A stretch of 64,000 nt of DNA from Pectobacterium betavasculorum (GTDB lineage: Bacteria; Pseudomonadota; Gammaproteobacteria; Enterobacterales; Enterobacteriaceae): the NCBI RefSeq assembly GCF_000749845.1, contig NZ_JQHM01000002.1:434001-498000 (forward strand), written 5' to 3'. Position 1 is the stretch's first letter. Every line of letters starts with the position of its first letter. The translations under genes and the position numbers were made by a program. Below the pieces are notes generated by a model. The model did not search any database. It was not told the DNA's origin and worked only from the letters and a program-made list of their open reading frames with translations. This document shows positions 61,394 through 64,000 of this stretch, one piece after another.

Positions 61394-62641
61394 ATGGAAA
61401 CTCAACAGTCTCGTTTTTTACAGTACATTACTCGCGGTAGTCTGGTTAAACAGATCCTTCTGGGGCTTGCGGCCGGTATTATCCTGGCCTCTCTGTCTAC
61501 GCAGGCCGCGTTGGCTGCCGGTTTATTGGGAACGCTGTTCGTCGGCGCACTGAAAGCCGTCGCGCCCGTTCTGGTATTGGTACTGGTCATGGCCTCTATC
61601 GCCAACCACCAGCAAGGGCAGAAAACCAATATCCGCCCTATCCTGTTTCTCTACCTCATCGGCACCTTCTCTGCGGCGCTGATTGCCGTGGTGCTAAGCG
61701 TCCTCTTCCCTTCAACGCTGGCGCTCAACGCGCAGGCCACTGACATCACGCCGCCATCAGGGATTGTCGAAGTGCTGGAAGGGCTGTTGATGAGCGTCAT
61801 CGCCAACCCAATTCACGCGCTGCTGAATGCGAATTACATCGGTATTCTGGTCTGGGCCGTTGGTCTGGGCATTGCGTTCCGACACGGTTCGGACAGCACA
61901 AAGAACATGATTAACGATGCCTCCAACGCGGTCACCATGATTGTACGTGTAGTGATTCGTTTCGCACCGCTGGGGATTTTCGGTTTAGTAGCGTCAACGC
62001 TGGCAGAGACTGGCTTCGGCGCACTATGGGGCTATGCCCATCTGCTGATGGTACTGATCGGCGGTATGCTATTGGTCGCGCTGGTGATCAACCCCCTGAT
62101 CGTCTACTGGAAAATTCGCAGCAACCCTTATCCACTGGTGCTGCGCTGCCTGCGTGAGAGCGGTGTGACTGCCTTCTTCACCCGCAGCTCCGCTGCTAAT
62201 ATTCCGGTAAATATGGAGTTATGCCGCAAGCTGAATCTGGATGAAGACACTTACTCTGTCGCCATTCCACTGGGTGCCACCATCAATATGGCAGGTGCAG
62301 CGATTACCATCACGGTACTGACGCTGGCGGCAGCCCATACGCTGGGCATTCAGATCGACGTGCCGACAGCGCTACTGCTTAGCGTCGTGGCTTCACTGTG
62401 TGCCTGTGGTGCCTCGGGCGTGGCGGGTGGCTCACTGTTGCTGATTCCGCTGGCGTGCAGCATGTTTGGTATTTCCAATGACATCGCTATGCAGGTCGTT
62501 GCCGTTGGCTTCATCATCGGCGTCTTGCAGGACTCAGCAGAAACTGCGGTAAACTCCTCAACGGACGTGATGTTCATCGCCGCCGTGTGTCACGCGGAAG
62601 ATGCCAAACTGGCGGAAAAAGAGCGTTTGAATCTGCTGTGA
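61394..62641 (+). CDS. sstT: Sodium-dependent serine/threonine transporter SstT
   Basis: A 415-residue transporter of the dicarboxylate/amino acid:cation symporter (DAACS) family, close to the E. coli length of 414. The hairpin and substrate-binding motifs are visible: [15 protein letters not shown] (serine-rich tip), [17 protein letters not shown] with the NMAGAA motif, and the [16 protein letters not shown] region. It imports serine and threonine with Na+. The ATG at 61394 matches the family N-terminus. Confidence 0.96.
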   Translation: METQQSRFLQYITRGSLVKQILLGLAAGIILASLSTQAALAAGLLGTLFVGALKAVAPVLVLVLVMASIANHQQGQKTNIRPILFLYLIGTFSAALIAVVLSVLFPSTLALNAQATDITPPSGIVEVLEGLLMSVIANPIHALLNANYIGILVWAVGLGIAFRHGSDSTKNMINDASNAVTMIVRVVIRFAPLGIFGLVASTLAETGFGALWGYAHLLMVLIGGMLLVALVINPLIVYWKIRSNPYPLVLRCLRESGVTAFFTRSSAANIPVNMELCRKLNLDEDTYSVAIPLGATINMAGAAITITVLTLAAAHTLGIQIDVPTALLLSVVASLCACGASGVAGGSLLLIPLACSMFGISNDIAMQVVAVGFIIGVLQDSAETAVNSSTDVMFIAAVCHAEDAKLAEKERLNLL

Positions 62642-62719
62642 TTAATTAGGGAATTGATTATCCTCTAGCGCCGTTCGCTTCAAAACGGGCGGCGTTAGGG
62701 TTAGGAGCAAAACCTGAAA

Positions 62720-63250
62720 TTATGCCTTCTTCTCTGCGCTGAACGGGTCGATGCCGCGCCGCTGCATGCGCCAGAAGCGGATAATGTTAAAACCATTCAT
62801 CAGCAGGAAGCTGCCTTCGATCAGCGATCCACCAATCGATCCCAGCCAGATATTATGCGCGACCCAGCCGGCAGTTGAGCACCACATCACGCAGCGAGTC
62901 GTTAACCCAGAGGTGCGGAACAGCGCCCAGGTACTGACGACAGTACCCGCTATCGGCAGCAGTTCCATCGCATGATGCATGCCCGACAAACCAAACAACA
63001 GCGTGAGCGAGATGAAGACGAACATCACAATAATATTGTGCGTTTTCAGTGAAATGAGCGTACGTGCTGAGTTCAACACTGCGCTGGCACCCGCTGCATT
63101 TGCCCCCATCAGGAAGAAATGCAGGCCAATCACGGCGCTGTATGCCGATAGCTGTATTTTGAATTTTTGATCGTTACGGTTGAAAAACATGGTGATACCG
63201 ACCAGAAATGCCAGTACACCAACAGACTGGGCAATCCAATACTGTGTCAT
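62720..63250 (-). CDS. ygjV: YgjV family inner-membrane protein
   Basis: A 176-residue membrane protein with five to six hydrophobic helices and the short charged link FFNRNDQKFKIQL near residue 23. It matches E. coli YgjV in sequence style and in position between sstT and uxaC/uxaA. The function is not known. It converges with sstT. Confidence 0.88.
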   Translation of the reverse strand: MTQYWIAQSVGVLAFLVGITMFFNRNDQKFKIQLSAYSAVIGLHFFLMGANAAGASAVLNSARTLISLKTHNIIVMFVFISLTLLFGLSGMHHAMELLPIAGTVVSTWALFRTSGLTTRCVMWCSTAGWVAHNIWLGSIGGSLIEGSFLLMNGFNIIRFWRMQRRGIDPFSAEKKA

Positions 63251-63275
63251 GATCCCTGCCTCTAAAAAGTTGCTG

Positions 63276-63318
63276 CGAAAAAAACGGCGCCATTATGAAA
63301 ATGAAACGCCGTTTTATT
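63276..63318 (-). terminator. Terminator downstream of uxaA
   Basis: AAAACGGCG and CGCCGTTTT pair around an intervening loop and are followed by more T on the minus strand. It lies just after the uxaA stop codon. Confidence 0.75.
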
Positions 63319-63338
63319 TTAATTAGAATGAATGATAT

Positions 63339-64000
63339 TTACAACGTTACGCCACTCTTAAATATGGCTAATTCACGGAAGTCGTTTACTTCATTCTTCG
63401 TCCGTTTACCGTCGGTAATCTCTACAATCAGCTCCACAAACTGACTCAGCAGTTCATCCATCGGCATATCGTGGATCAGACGCCCCGCATCGAAATCAAT
63501 CCAGTGCGGTTTCTTCTTCGCCAGCTCACTGTTGGTCGCCAGTTTTACGGTAGGGACAAATCCGCCGTAAGGTGTGCCGCGCCCGGTACTGAACAGCACC
63601 ATATGACAACCCGCGCCCGCCAGTGCGCTGGTTGCAACAGCATCATTCCCCGGCGCGCTGAGCAAGTTAAGCCCAGGAGTGTGTAAGCGCTCACCATATT
63701 TCAGCACGTCCACCACCTTGCTCTGCCCCGCTTTTTGCGTACAGCCGAGTGATTTTTCTTCCAGCGTAGTGATCCCGCCCGCCTTGTTACCCGGCGATGG
63801 GTTCTCATAAATCGGCTGGTTGTGCGCGATGAAGTACTGTTTGAAGTCATTCACCATGTGCACGGTTTTCTCAAACGTGGCTTCATCACGGCAGCGGCTC
63901 ATCAGAATACGTTCCGCACCGAACATTTCCGGTACTTCGGTCAGCACGGTGGTGCCGCCGTTGGCGATCAGATAGTCGGAGAAACGGCCTAACAGCGGGT
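63339..64000 (-). CDS. uxaA: Altronate dehydratase UxaA (3' part; gene continues beyond the window)
   Basis: The C-terminal 219 residues of the enzyme; the frame stays open to the right edge, with LLGRFSDYLIANGGTTVLTE before the first internal Met. Family blocks visible are VPEMFGAERILMSRC, ENPSPGNKAGGITTLEEKSL, LSAPGNDAVATSALAGAGCH and FSTGRGTPYGGFVPTVK, with the C-terminal ELAIFKSGVTL. It dehydrates D-altronate in the galacturonate pathway, central to pectin use by soft-rot bacteria. Neighbouring uxaB and uxaC are expected outside the window. Confidence 0.95.
   Translation of the reverse strand, partial: PLLGRFSDYLIANGGTTVLTEVPEMFGAERILMSRCRDEATFEKTVHMVNDFKQYFIAHNQPIYENPSPGNKAGGITTLEEKSLGCTQKAGQSKVVDVLKYGERLHTPGLNLLSAPGNDAVATSALAGAGCHMVLFSTGRGTPYGGFVPTVKLATNSELAKKKPHWIDFDAGRLIHDMPMDELLSQFVELIVEITDGKRTKNEVNDFRELAIFKSGVTL

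Overview
The window is a chromosomal segment of a soft-rot enterobacterium, most likely Pectobacterium or a close relative. I infer this from near-identity of the housekeeping proteins to those of Escherichia coli, an E. coli-like gene order, and lineage features such as uxaA (galacturonate breakdown) and interspersed hairpin repeats. No database search was possible, so names rest on recalled families and visible motifs.

Layout. 1-5.2 kb: start of a secreted M20 peptidase/amidohydrolase, yhbQ, yhbS, then the O2-independent ubiquinone genes ubiT and (divergent) ubiU-ubiV, and a luciferase-like monooxygenase. 5.3-17.6 kb: a transcription/translation block, all on the minus strand (deaD, tiny yrbN, nlpI, pnp, rpsO, truB, rbfA, infB, nusA, rimP, initiator tRNA metY). 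17.6-28.8 kb: an AT-richer island between metY and leuU, where E. coli carries argG. 28.9-41.6 kb: leuU, secG, glmM, folP, ftsH, rlmE, yhbY, greA, dacB, obgE, yhbE, rpmA, rplU, ispB. 41.7-43.2 kb: two Mu-C-like paralogues and sfsB. 43.4-51.6 kb: mdh, argR, tsaD, the rpsU-dnaG-rpoD macromolecular synthesis genes, mug and tRNA ileX. 51.6-55.1 kb: small envelope/signalling genes (DUF305, MASE-type GGDEF, Spy-like, an orphan coiled-coil). 55.3-64 kb: fadH, rlmG, ygjR, a Mn-riboswitch-controlled alx, a 74-bp tandem array, sstT, ygjV and the 3' part of uxaA.

The island holds two convergent units. On the minus strand is a compact RiPP operon of the thiazole/oxazole-modified microcin (TOMM) type: a precursor whose core resembles streptolysin S (seven Cys within ten residues), an RRE/E1-like cyclodehydratase partner, a YcaO enzyme with a Pro-rich C-terminus, a SagB-type dehydrogenase, a large TPR protein and a stand-alone C39-like cysteine peptidase. 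No ABC exporter or immunity gene is visible. On the plus strand is a phage-free set of two DUF2589 proteins flanking a GH24 lysozyme and a small holin-like membrane protein, divergent from a NarL-type regulator whose receiver lacks the phospho-acceptor Asp. A lysis or permeabilisation cassette beside an exporter-less bacteriocin/cytolysin operon is the most attractive candidate system here.

Outside the island the most unusual signal is a family of modular intergenic repeats at 43.2, 53.7 and 60.9 kb. Its hairpin modules keep their loops while the stems change in a compensatory way.
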